A stretch of 64,000 bases of DNA from Actinomadura sp. NAK00032 (lineage in GTDB: Bacteria > Actinomycetota > Actinomycetes > Streptosporangiales > Streptosporangiaceae): assembly GCF_013364275.1 (NCBI RefSeq), contig NZ_CP054932.1, positions 1,240,001 to 1,304,000 on the forward strand. The letters run 5' to 3'. Made by a program: the position numbers and the translations under genes. Of this stretch, positions 55,691-63,237 are shown in pieces; the stretch's first letter is position 1; the number at the start of each line of letters is the position of its first letter. The notes under the pieces are model-generated. The model had not been told where the DNA came from. It was given only the letters and a program-made list of their open reading frames with translations, and ran no database searches.

Positions 55691-55729
55691 CTAGCGGACA
55701 GCCACCTCGCGAGTCCTACAATCAACCAT
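55691..55729 (-). CDS. 12-aa leader-like micro-ORF with consensus SD
   Basis: ATG 55729 to TAG 55691 encodes MVDCRTREVAVR. Its SD, AAAGGAGGTGGTCC (55735-55748), is almost a full complement of the 16S rRNA 3' end, far stronger than any other in the window, with an 11-nt gap from GGAGG to ATG. A promoter lies just upstream and a hairpin just downstream, so it forms a complete ~100-nt transcription unit with no larger gene on that strand. It could be a translated small RNA, a leader peptide that lost its operon, or a regulatory micro-peptide. Confidence 0.5.
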   Translation of the reverse strand: MVDCRTREVAVR

Positions 55730-55762
55730 TGCTTGGACCACCTCCTTTCGCGCGTACCCCGC

Positions 55763-55791
55763 ACGTTATGTGAGGGCGCACGGTGAGGCAA
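55763..55791 (-). promoter_or_regulatory. Promoter of the 12-codon unit
   Basis: On the minus strand TTGCCT, a 17-nt spacer and TAACGT (a TAnnnT -10). The predicted start near 55756 leaves a leader of about 27 nt that contains the strong SD. Confidence 0.6.
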
Positions 55792-55857
55792 ACAAGTTTT
55801 CCGAGGGCTGAATCCGGCCCGGGGGCGGGCCCGCCGGGCGGGTTCTAGACTCGGTGC

Positions 55858-56274
55858 ATGGTCGAGTCGTGGCAAGAGGAGCTGCGGGCCAAGGGGTACC
55901 GGGTCACCCCTCAGCGCCAGCTGGTCCTCGAAGCGGTCACCAACCTGGAGCACGGGACCCCCGAGGAGATCTGCACCGAGGTGCAGCGCACCGCGCGCGG
56001 CGTGAACATCTCCACCGTGTACCGGACGCTCGAACTCCTGGAGGAGCTCGGGCTCGTCAAGCACGCCCATCTCGGGCACGGGCCGCCGAACTACCACCTC
56101 GCCGCCGAGGCCGAGCACATCCACCTGGTGTGCCGGGGCTGCCACACGGTGGAGGACGTCGACCCGCGCGCCGCCGCCGGGCTGGCGGACGTCCTGCGGC
56201 GCGACTTCGGGTTCGAGACCGACGTGCACCACCTCACCGTCTACGGGCGGTGCAAGGAGTGCCGCGCCACATAG
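55858..56274 (+). CDS. Fur-family metalloregulator, Nur-like
   Basis: 138 aa. KGYRVTPQRQLVLEAV and VNISTVYRTLELLEELGLV form the winged helix. Metal residues visible: His32, His87 and His89 (EHIHLVC) and structural Cys92/95 and 132/135 (CRGC, CKEC). LEHGTPEEI, GVNISTVYRTLELLEELG and HAHLGHGPPNYHL resemble Streptomyces Nur, the nickel-responsive Fur homologue, and the neighbouring nitrobindin and ygfZ genes match that locus; Zur or another Fur paralogue remains possible. TAGACT ends 6 nt before the ATG, indicating a leaderless message. Confidence 0.88.
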   Translation: MVESWQEELRAKGYRVTPQRQLVLEAVTNLEHGTPEEICTEVQRTARGVNISTVYRTLELLEELGLVKHAHLGHGPPNYHLAAEAEHIHLVCRGCHTVEDVDPRAAAGLADVLRRDFGFETDVHHLTVYGRCKECRAT

Positions 56275-56283
56275 TCTGGACGC

Positions 56284-57264
56284 ATGGAGAGCCCGCTGCT
56301 GAAGACGCCCGGAGCCGTCGCCGCCGACGCGCCCGACCAGGAGATCGCCGCGCACTACGGCGACCCGTCGAAGGAGCAGCGCGCGCTGGAACGCGGGGCC
56401 GCGTTCGTCGACCGGAGCAACCGGGGCGTCCTGAAGGTCACCGGCCCGGACCGGCTGAGCTGGCTGCACAGCCTCCTCAGCCAGCACCTCGACGGGCTGG
56501 CGCCGTTCGCGCCGACCGAGGCGCTGCTGCTCGACCCCAAGGGCCACATCGAGCACCACCTGTTCGTCGTCGACGACGGCGAGGCGACCTGGGCGCACGT
56601 CGAGCCCGGCGCCGCCGCGCCCCTCGCGGAGTTCCTCGACCGGATGCGCTTCATGCTCCGCGTCGAGGTCGCGGACGTGACCGGCGAGTACATGGTCGTC
56701 ACCGGCCCGCCGCGGGACGGTGGCCTGTCCTGGCCGGACGTCGCGGGAACGGAGACGCGGATCGTCCCGCGCGGCGAGTTCCCGGAGGGGCTCGAACCGG
56801 CCGGCCTGTGGGCGTACGAGGCGCTGCGCATCGCCGAGCACCGGCCGCGGTTCGGGCTCGACACCGACGAGCGGACGATCCCGCACGAGGCCGGCTACGT
56901 CGAGACGGCCGTCCATCTGAGCAAGGGCTGCTACCGGGGGCAGGAGACGGTGGCGCGCGTCCACAACCTCGGCCGGCCGCCGCGCCGCCTGGTGTTCCTG
57001 CACCTGGACGGCAGCGTCGACCGGCTGCCCGCGCACGGCGACCCGGTGGAGATCCCGGGCGGGCGGGCGATCGGGTTCGTCGGGTCGGCCGCCCGGCACC
57101 ACGAGCTGGGCCCGGTCGCGCTGGCGACGGTGAAGCGGAACGTCCCGGTGGACGCCGAGCTGCTGGCCGGCGGAGTCGCGGCCGCGCAGGAGGTCATCGT
57201 GTCGCCGGACACCGGCGCGAACGCGCAGATCGCGCTGCGCCGCCGCCCAGCGAAACACGGGTAG
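56284..57264 (+). CDS. ygfZ: Folate-binding protein YgfZ
   Basis: 326 aa, GcvT-like fold. RGAAFVDRSNRGVLKVTGPDRLSWLHSLLSQ is the N-terminal signature and KGCYRGQETVARVHNLG the conserved KGCxxGQE motif with its essential Cys. YgfZ uses folate to support assembly or repair of some Fe-S enzymes. TAGTCT (56272-56277) ends 6 nt before the ATG, again suggesting leaderless transcription separate from nur, 9 bp upstream. Confidence 0.93.
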   Translation: MESPLLKTPGAVAADAPDQEIAAHYGDPSKEQRALERGAAFVDRSNRGVLKVTGPDRLSWLHSLLSQHLDGLAPFAPTEALLLDPKGHIEHHLFVVDDGEATWAHVEPGAAAPLAEFLDRMRFMLRVEVADVTGEYMVVTGPPRDGGLSWPDVAGTETRIVPRGEFPEGLEPAGLWAYEALRIAEHRPRFGLDTDERTIPHEAGYVETAVHLSKGCYRGQETVARVHNLGRPPRRLVFLHLDGSVDRLPAHGDPVEIPGGRAIGFVGSAARHHELGPVALATVKRNVPVDAELLAGGVAAAQEVIVSPDTGANAQIALRRRPAKHG

Positions 57265-57344
57265 CAGCGCGCCCCCCGGGCGAATATCGTCGGACATAGA
57301 CGATTTCTCACCGGCCGCCGTCCGGGGAAGGTGGATTCCTACCG

Positions 57345-57833
57345 ATGGTCGCGAACCCTGGGAAGCGAGAGCCTCAGGCGGCCAGGCGGGGGACCCGGCG
57401 GCGGCCCCGCCGCGAGTCCGCGCTGCTGTGGTGGGCCCTGTTCGCGGCGGCCGCCGGTGCCGCGTGGTGGCTGCACTCCTGGCGGGTCGCGCTGCTCGCG
57501 CTTTTGGGCTGGTGCCTGTACCAGTTCATGCTCGTCCCCACCATGTGCCGGGTCCTGAGCCGGCAGGGCGCGGCCTGCACCGAACGCACCCGGGGGCGGC
57601 TGTTCGCCTGCGGGCCCGACCACCAGCGGATCCGCAACGACGCGCTGTGGCGGCTCGCGGGCCTGCGCAACCCGTTCCAGAAGGGGCCGCACCAGGACGA
57701 GGCCGGGCCGGGCGTCGTCGTCGTGTCCTCGGACGTCCGCGGACGGCTCACCCCGCCCGACCGCTTCCTGATCCTCCTCGCGGCCGCCGGAACGGTCGTC
57801 GTCCTGGTCGGCATGGTCTACGGATTCCGCTAG
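57345..57833 (+). CDS. Three-TM hypothetical membrane protein
   Basis: 162 aa. A basic N-terminus (RRGTRRRPRRE), a hydrophobic hairpin (about 27-65), a soluble middle with RGRLFACGPDHQRIRNDALWRLAGLRNPF, and a C-terminal helix (FLILLAAAGTVVVLVGMVYG). No known family recognised. The last four codons lie in the first unit of a 20-bp tandem repeat, so the C-terminal GFR end and its TAG are part of the repeat. Confidence 0.65.
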   Translation: MVANPGKREPQAARRGTRRRPRRESALLWWALFAAAAGAAWWLHSWRVALLALLGWCLYQFMLVPTMCRVLSRQGAACTERTRGRLFACGPDHQRIRNDALWRLAGLRNPFQKGPHQDEAGPGVVVVSSDVRGRLTPPDRFLILLAAAGTVVVLVGMVYGFR

Positions 57834-57900
57834 GCGTGTGCGGATTCCGCTAGGCGTGTGCCGGGTCGGCCTGGCGTGTGCGGGGTCGGCTAGACGTCCA
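57821..57900 (+). repeat. 20-bp tandem repeat spanning two convergent stop codons
   Basis: Four units: 57821-57840 and 57841-57860 are identical (CGGATTCCGCTAGGCGTGTG), 57861-57880 and 57881-57900 are diverged. The first unit contains the TAG of the membrane-protein gene; the last contains the stop (CTA on the plus strand) of dtd. The array is thus the whole intergenic spacer. Confidence 0.9.
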
Positions 57901-58315
57901 GGACGAGCGTGATCGGGCCGTCGTTGACCAGCGCGACCTTCATGTCGGCGCCGAACTCGCCCGTCTCGACCTTGGCCCCCAGCCCCCGCAGCTCATGGAC
58001 GACGGCGTCCACCAGGGGCTCGGCGACGTTCCCGGGCGCGGCGGCCGTCCACGACGGGCGGCGGCCCTTCCGCGCATCCCCGTACAGGGTGAATTGGCTC
58101 ACCACCAGTAGGGGCGCGTTCACGTCCGAGCACGACTTCTCGTCCTGCAGGATCCGCAGGCCCCACAGCTTCGAGGCCAGCTTGCGGGCCTGTTCCGGGC
58201 CGTCGTCGTGCGTCACGCCGACGAGCACGAGCAGCCCCGGCCCCTCGATCGCGCCGACGACGCGCCCCTCCACGGACACGCTGGCCTGGCTCACCCTCTG
58301 GACTACCGCACGCAT
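57890..58315 (-). CDS. dtd: D-aminoacyl-tRNA deacylase
   Basis: 141 aa from [17 protein letters not shown]; an ATG two codons earlier is possible. SQFTLYGD and NDGPITL (the GP-cis-Pro motif) are the two catalytic blocks of DTD, which hydrolyses D-aminoacyl and Gly-Ala mischarged tRNAs. Divergent from the BKACE gene with only 20 bp between starts. Confidence 0.96.
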   Translation of the reverse strand: MRAVVQRVSQASVSVEGRVVGAIEGPGLLVLVGVTHDDGPEQARKLASKLWGLRILQDEKSCSDVNAPLLVVSQFTLYGDARKGRRPSWTAAAPGNVAEPLVDAVVHELRGLGAKVETGEFGADMKVALVNDGPITLVLDV

Positions 58316-58335
58316 GACCATGCATTCTGCCGCCT

Positions 58336-59163
58336 ATGGGAGCAACGACGCTCATCACGGTGGCGCCCACGGGCGCGGAGTCCGCCAAGGCGGACGTTCC
58401 GGCCCTGCCCGTCACCCTGGATGAACTGGTCCAGACGGCCAAGGAGTGCGAGGCGGCCGGCGCGGCCGTGATCCACGTGCACATCCGCGACGACGACGCG
58501 CGGCCCACGCTCGACCCGTCCCGGTTGCGGGACACGGTGTCGGCGCTGCGGGAGAGCACGGGACTGATCGTGCAGCTGTCCACGGGCGGCGCGGTCACCG
58601 ACCCTTACGAGGACCGCATCCGCGTCCTGGACGCCGAACCCGACATGTGCTCGCTCACCTGCGGGACGGTCAACTTCGGCGACGACGTCTTCATGAACCC
58701 CTGGCCGTTCATGGTGGAGCTGTACCAGCGCACCCAGGAACGCGAGGTCGTGCCGGAGTTCGAGCTGTTCGACCTCGGACACATAGCGGCGCTGCACAGG
58801 CTCCTGGACAAGCACGGCCTTCCCTACGGCGGCCACGTCCACTGCGACCTGGTGATGGGCGTGCCCGGCGGAATGCCCGGCGACGCCCGCACCCTGGTCG
58901 CCGCCGTGGAAGCCCTACCGCCCGGCGCGACGTGGTCGGCCACCGGCATCGGCAGGACGTCCCTGCCCGTCCTCTTCGCCGCGCTCTCGGCCGGCGGGCA
59001 CCTGCGCGTCGGCATGGAGGACACCGTCACCCTGGCGAAGGGGCAGCCGGTGACGGCGAACGTCCAATTGGTGGAACGCGCCGCCCAAGCCGCCCACCTG
59101 GCCCAGCGCCCGCCGATGCCCGCCGCGGACGCTCGCGCCCTGCTGCACACCAAACCCCGCTGA
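58336..59163 (+). CDS. Beta-keto acid cleavage enzyme (BKACE/DUF849)
   Basis: 275 aa TIM barrel. ITVAPTGAESAK at the N-terminus, AAVIHVHIRDDDARPT (HVH, two zinc ligands), LTCGTVNFGDDVF and PYGGHVHCDLVMGVPGGMPG are the family blocks. BKACE enzymes condense a beta-keto acid with acetyl-CoA to acetoacetate and a CoA ester; 3-keto-5-aminohexanoate cleavage (Kce) is the founding case, but side-chain substrates vary and cannot be set by eye. Confidence 0.92.
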   Translation: MGATTLITVAPTGAESAKADVPALPVTLDELVQTAKECEAAGAAVIHVHIRDDDARPTLDPSRLRDTVSALRESTGLIVQLSTGGAVTDPYEDRIRVLDAEPDMCSLTCGTVNFGDDVFMNPWPFMVELYQRTQEREVVPEFELFDLGHIAALHRLLDKHGLPYGGHVHCDLVMGVPGGMPGDARTLVAAVEALPPGATWSATGIGRTSLPVLFAALSAGGHLRVGMEDTVTLAKGQPVTANVQLVERAAQAAHLAQRPPMPAADARALLHTKPR

Positions 59164-59234
59164 TCTTGGGGTTATCCACAGGATCTGATTCCGGTTCCAT
59201 GGGGCCGGACGGGTACTTGACCATGGAGTTGAGC

Positions 59235-59261
59235 GGCCCGCCACCGGGCGGGCCTGCTTTT
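59235..59261 (+). terminator. Rho-independent-type terminator after BKACE
   Basis: GGCCCGCC, loop ACCG, GGCGGGCC (59235-59254), followed by TGCTTTT: stem plus T-tract, 71 bp after the BKACE stop. Confidence 0.85.
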
Positions 59262-59355
59262 CACCGGGGCGGTGCGGCCACGTCGGGGCCTTCCGAGGGC
59301 TGATCAGGTGGTCCGTGCCGACACCGGTGCGAGCGGACGGTTAGGGGAGGGTGCG

Positions 59356-60309
59356 GTGGACGTCAATCCAGTGCTGGTCGAGGTGGAGCGGTCCGGGTTC
59401 GTGGAGTCGCGGCACCGGGGGGCCGCGGTCGGGCTCGCGGCGGACGGAGCGGTCGCGGTGCACGCGGGGGAGCCCGAGGCGGCGATCTTCCCGCGGTCGG
59501 CCAACAAGCCGATGCAGGCCGTCGCGATGCTGCGCCGCGGGCTCGACCTGGACGACGAGCTGCTCGCGCTGGCGGCCGGCAGCCACTCCGGGGAGGACTT
59601 CCACGTCGAGGGCGCCGAGAAGATCCTCGCCGGCGCCGGGCTGGTCGCGGACGACCTGCGGTGCCCGCGGAGCTGGCCGATCGACCCCGAGGCGCAGCAG
59701 GCGGTCGCGCGGCAGGGCGGTGGCCCGTCCCGGATGCGGATGAACTGCTCCGGCAAGCACGCCGCGATGCTGGCGACGTGCGTCGCGGCGGGCTGGCCGA
59801 CCGAGACCTACCTGGACCCGGCGCACCCGTTGCAGGAGGCGGTGCGGGAGGTCGTCGAGGAGCTGGCGGGCGAGCCGGTCGCGGCCGTCGGGGTGGACGG
59901 GTGCGGGGCGCCGCTGTTCGCGGTGTCCACGACCGGGGTCGCGCGGGCGTTCCGGGCGCTGGTGCTCGCCGCGCCGGGCACCCCCGAGCGGCGCGTCGCC
60001 GACGCGATGCGCACCCACCCGCAGTGGACGTCCGGCACCCGGCGCGAGGAGCGGCAGCTGATGGACGCCGTCCCCGGCCTGCTCGTCAAGTGCGGCGCCG
60101 AAGGCGTCGACGCGTTCGCCTACACCGACGGCCGCGCGGGCGCCGTGAAGATCGACGACGGCGCCATGCGCGCGCGAACCCCCGTCACCGTGGCCCTCCT
60201 GCGAGCCCTGGGCCTCGACACCCCCGGCCTGGAGGAACTCGCGGTCGTAGAGGTACGAGGCGGAGAGACCCGCGTAGGCGGCATCCGCCCCGCGCCCAAC
60301 GTGTTCTAG
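59356..60309 (+). CDS. L-asparaginase (AnsA/Rhizobium-type, PF06089)
   Basis: 317 aa from GTG 59356, with AGGGGAGG five bases upstream; the frame is open 28 codons earlier. FPRSANKPMQAVAM, AGSHSGEDFHV, MRMNCSGKHAAMLATC and VGVDGCGAPLFAVS are the diagnostic blocks of this asparaginase class, with Ser/Lys pairs in the first and third and Cys in the fourth. Cytosolic hydrolysis of asparagine to aspartate and ammonia. It overlaps the convergent small membrane-protein gene by 4 bp. Confidence 0.93.
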   Translation: MDVNPVLVEVERSGFVESRHRGAAVGLAADGAVAVHAGEPEAAIFPRSANKPMQAVAMLRRGLDLDDELLALAAGSHSGEDFHVEGAEKILAGAGLVADDLRCPRSWPIDPEAQQAVARQGGGPSRMRMNCSGKHAAMLATCVAAGWPTETYLDPAHPLQEAVREVVEELAGEPVAAVGVDGCGAPLFAVSTTGVARAFRALVLAAPGTPERRVADAMRTHPQWTSGTRREERQLMDAVPGLLVKCGAEGVDAFAYTDGRAGAVKIDDGAMRARTPVTVALLRALGLDTPGLEELAVVEVRGGETRVGGIRPAPNVF

Positions 60310-60686
60310 CGGCGCTGCGGGGTGCGTTTGAGCTCTTCGATCTCTTCCTTGAAGACCGTCTGCTCGTAGAGGATGCCGTCCGGCCAGGCCTTTCTCGGCT
60401 CGCGGCCCGGCTGGGGGTTGTCCCTGCGGAACTCCGCCCACTGGCCGTCCCGCGACGGCGGGTAGCTGTGGGAGAACATCCCCGGGCGGTAGGTGTACAT
60501 GCCGCCCTGCTCCATGCCGCGGTGGTTCATCTGGTCGTTCCGGCGGCGTGGGTGCACTCTCCTGGACGAGGCCTCGATGGTCAGCGAGAGCCAGGCGATC
60601 AGCCCGACCACGGCCACCACAATGATGATCCACGCCCACTTGAGTGCCACGAGCTGGGTTGGGTCGGCCAGGATCGTGGCGCGCAT
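60306..60686 (-). CDS. Small one-TM protein with basic tail
   Basis: 126 aa from ATG 60686. One hydrophobic helix (about 16-38, WAWIIIVVAVVGLIAWLSL) then a soluble, Arg/Gln-rich tail with PGMFSHSYPPSRDGQWAEFRR. No family recognised. A protein of the same design (62785-63183) lies on the other side of the FadR/MFS pair. Confidence 0.6.
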   Translation of the reverse strand: MRATILADPTQLVALKWAWIIIVVAVVGLIAWLSLTIEASSRRVHPRRRNDQMNHRGMEQGGMYTYRPGMFSHSYPPSRDGQWAEFRRDNPQPGREPRKAWPDGILYEQTVFKEEIEELKRTPQRR

Positions 60687-60726
60687 CGTCGTCCACCTCC
60701 CGATGGCGTATCGGCCCCTACAGGGG

Positions 60727-61971
60727 TCAATTAGGGATGTGTCCGCTGATTTCCGAGTTAACCCCCTCCGGGGCCTCGGAAGGGGCGCCGACCGTCCGGA
60801 GGCGGCCCGCCGCCGCCCCGGGCACCGCCATGGCGACGCAGACCGCGAGCACGCCCGCCATCGGAACGCTCCAGCCGCCGGTGGCGTCGTGCAGCGCACC
60901 GAGCGCCAGCGGGCCGAGCGCCGCGATGACGTAGCCGACGCCCTGCGCCATCCCGGACAGCTGCGCCGCGACCTGCGCGTCGTGGGCGCGGAGCCCGATG
61001 AACGACAGCGCGGTGGCGAACCCGAGGCCCTGGCCGAAGCCGAGGACCACCGCCCAGCCCCACACCGACCCGATCGGCGCCCAGGTCGTCCCGGCGAAGC
61101 CCACCAGGGCCAGCACCGCCGTGGCGACCACCAGCGGGCGCTGGTCGCGGGTCCGGCGCGCCAGCACCGGGACGGCCAGCGACCCGATCGCCTGGACCCC
61201 CGACGTCAGGGCCAGCACGTACCCGGCGGCGGCCTCGTCCATCCCGCGGTCCTGGCAGATCGTCGGCAGCCAGCCGAGCACCACGTAGGCGAGCAGCGAC
61301 TGCAGGCCCATGAACACCGTGACGTTCCAGGCGAGGCCCGACCGCCACACCAGCGCCGTGACGCCGCGCCGGTGCGCCGCGGGCGGTGCCGACCGGGCCG
61401 CGTGCGCCGCGCGCCGCGCCCGGGGCACCCACAGCAGCCCGGCCAGCGCGGCCGGCACCGCGAGCAGGCCGAGCGGCAGCCGCCAGCTCGAGTCGAAGGC
61501 GTGCTCGACGGGCACCACGACCCCCGACGACAGCGACGCCCCGACCGTCACCGCGACCGTGTAGACCGCCGTCACCGTGGTGATCCGGGTGGGATGGTCG
61601 CGCTTGATGATGCCCGGCATCGCGATGTTGCCGATGCTGATCGCGATCCCGGCGACCAGCGACCCGGCGAACAGCGCGGCGGGGCCGTCCAGCAGCCGCA
61701 GCACCAGCCCGCCGACCAGCAGCGCCATCGCGCTGACCAGCAGCGTCTCGCCGCGCGGCGCCCGCGGCAGGAACGCCGCGACCAGCCCGTAGGAGCCGAA
61801 GAAGACCAGCGGGAGGGTGGTGAGCGCGCCCGCCGCCGTCCCGGACAGCCCGAACTCGTCGCTGATCTCGGTCAGCACCGGGCCGACCGCGGCGATCGCG
61901 GGCCGCAGGTTGACCGCCACGAGGACGATCATGAGCAGGGCGCCGGCCAGCCCGGCGCGCCGCGCCGTCAC
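60727..61971 (-). CDS. MFS transporter, CynX/NimT type
   Basis: 414 aa, GTG 61971 overlapping the FadR stop (GTGA). Twelve membrane helices; VAVNLRPAIAAVGPVL at the N-terminus, IAISIGNIAMPGIIKRDHP and GFGQGLGFATALSFIGLRA match the cyanate/nitroimidazole (CynX/NimT) branch of MFS. The large open frame continuing upstream is the FadR shadow. Translational coupling to a FadR-type regulator suggests uptake or efflux of an organic anion that is also the inducer. Confidence 0.9.
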   Translation of the reverse strand: MTARRAGLAGALLMIVLVAVNLRPAIAAVGPVLTEISDEFGLSGTAAGALTTLPLVFFGSYGLVAAFLPRAPRGETLLVSAMALLVGGLVLRLLDGPAALFAGSLVAGIAISIGNIAMPGIIKRDHPTRITTVTAVYTVAVTVGASLSSGVVVPVEHAFDSSWRLPLGLLAVPAALAGLLWVPRARRAAHAARSAPPAAHRRGVTALVWRSGLAWNVTVFMGLQSLLAYVVLGWLPTICQDRGMDEAAAGYVLALTSGVQAIGSLAVPVLARRTRDQRPLVVATAVLALVGFAGTTWAPIGSVWGWAVVLGFGQGLGFATALSFIGLRAHDAQVAAQLSGMAQGVGYVIAALGPLALGALHDATGGWSVPMAGVLAVCVAMAVPGAAAGRLRTVGAPSEAPEGVNSEISGHIPN

Positions 61972-62663
61972 GGGGCCTCCCCGCCCTCGCCGAGCAGGGA
62001 CTCCAGGACGGTGAGGGTCGGCTCGACGACCGCCGCCGCGGCCGACGCCGCCGCCTCCGGGTCGCCCGCCGCGATCGCGTCCAGCACGGCGCGGTGCCGG
62101 GCCGGGCCCGCCTCGGGGACGTCGTGGTCGAGCCGGATCGCGCGCATCGACTCGTGCAGCCGGTCGATGAAGTACCGCATCGCCTCGATGAGGACCGGGT
62201 TCCGGGACGCCTCCGCGACCCCGAGGTGGAACCGCGCGTCGGCGGCGCCGAACGCGTCCGGCTCGGTGGCCTCGTCGCGGGCGCGCAGCAGCAGCTCCAG
62301 CCGCTCCAGATCGGCGGCGGTGCGCCTGCGGGCCGCGAGCCGGGCCGCCTGGACGTCGTAGGCGAGCTGCACCTCGAACACGTCCCGCGCCGACGCCCGC
62401 GAGACCCGGCGCAGGAGCGGGCGCGGGTCGGCGCTGCTGCGCACGTACGTCCCGTCGCCGCGCCGCACCTCCAGCACCCCGACGTGCGACAGCGCCCGGA
62501 TCGCCTCCCGGACGGCCGGACGGCTCACACCGAGCCGCGCGGCGAGGTCGGTCTCCGCCGGAATCCGCTCGCCGACCGCCCAGGAACCGGCACTGACCTG
62601 CGCCTGAAGCTGCTCCAGCACGGCGTCCACCGTCGAACCACTGGAAACGGGACTCAAACCCAC
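61968..62663 (-). CDS. FadR-subfamily GntR regulator
   Basis: 231 aa. Start placed at GTG 62663, which has GGGAGG about four bases upstream; the TTG at 62675 lies next to the operator and has no SD. GERIPAETDLAARLGVSRPAVREAIRAL is the GntR winged helix and the C-terminal part the FadR-type FCD domain, with FHLGVAEASRNPVLIEAM and RHRAVLDAIAAGD holding the metal-binding His/Asp positions of FCD proteins. Likely autorepressor of its operon with the MFS gene. Confidence 0.9.
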   Translation of the reverse strand: MGLSPVSSGSTVDAVLEQLQAQVSAGSWAVGERIPAETDLAARLGVSRPAVREAIRALSHVGVLEVRRGDGTYVRSSADPRPLLRRVSRASARDVFEVQLAYDVQAARLAARRRTAADLERLELLLRARDEATEPDAFGAADARFHLGVAEASRNPVLIEAMRYFIDRLHESMRAIRLDHDVPEAGPARHRAVLDAIAAGDPEAAASAAAAVVEPTLTVLESLLGEGGEAP

Positions 62664-62675
62664 GAACCCTCCCAA

Positions 62676-62696
62676 GTAAGACGTCAGACATCTTAC
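62676..62696. promoter_or_regulatory. FadR/GntR operator
   Basis: On the minus strand, GTAAGATGTC, a central T, and GACGTCTTAC: 10-bp arms with a single mismatch around GTC-T-GAC, the core of FadR/LldR-type operators (TNGTCNGACNA). It starts 13 bp before the regulator's start codon, consistent with autoregulation. Confidence 0.8.
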
Positions 62697-62784
62697 GTGG
62701 AGTGATCATGGGAGAGGGCTGAGCGGGTGTGGTCAGTGGCTTTTATGGGTGCTGAACGGGGTGCCGCTTCTGCTGTGGGGGCTG

Positions 62785-63183
62785 TCAGCGGGATCTGCGG
62801 GGGCCGAACAGGCGGCGTCGTTTCCGGCGTCTGTGGCCTTTTCGGCGTGGTTCGGGTGGGCGGGCGGCCTCCTCGGCGCGGGCTCGCTCCTCGGCTCGGG
62901 CCTGTTCGATGTGGGCCATGATCTCGCGGTGCGTTACCGATGGGGCCGGGTCGCGGCGCGTGCGCTGGGACGGGCTGCCCTGGATGATCCCGCCCTGGAC
63001 GGGCCCCCGGTTCGGCATACCGCCCATCGGCGTCCGGTTGCGGGGCGGCACGCGGGACGCGGTCAGGGTGACGGCCACCCAGAAGATGACCGCGAGGAAG
63101 ATGACGGCCGGCCCGATGTAGAAGAACCAGGAGGTCCCGAGGTCGCTACCGCCGGGCGGGGGGAGTTGGTCGGCCAGGAACAT
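62785..63183 (-). CDS. Small one-TM protein with highly basic tail
   Basis: 132 aa. One helix (about 19-41, FFYIGPAVIFLAVIFWVAVTL), a linker with GGMPNRGPVQGG, then a helical region (THREIMAHIEQARAEERARAEE) and a poly-Arg/Lys end. Unknown family; similar in plan to the protein at 60306-60686. The Arg-rich end could bind nucleic acid or acidic lipids. Confidence 0.6.
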   Translation of the reverse strand: MFLADQLPPPGGSDLGTSWFFYIGPAVIFLAVIFWVAVTLTASRVPPRNRTPMGGMPNRGPVQGGIIQGSPSQRTRRDPAPSVTHREIMAHIEQARAEERARAEEAARPPEPRRKGHRRRKRRRLFGPRRSR

Positions 63184-63237
63184 GAGGCGATACCTCCTCG
63201 CCCCGGCACCTACCCCGCGTCAGGCGGTTAACCGCCG

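Larger units (their letters stand above)
55520..55857. other. Intergenic region holding a tiny minus-strand unit
   Basis: 338 bp between nitrobindin and nur. Besides the 12-codon unit described separately, it has a GATGGAC/GTCCATC hairpin (55577-55597), a terminator candidate for nitrobindin or for read-through of the tiny unit, and TAGACT (55846) as the probable -10 of nur. Confidence 0.65.

Noticed and set aside
55735..55750. Sequence GGACCACCTCCTTT resembling the 16S rRNA 3' end
   Set aside because: No upstream 16S-like sequence exists. It is explained by a strong Shine-Dalgarno on the opposite strand.
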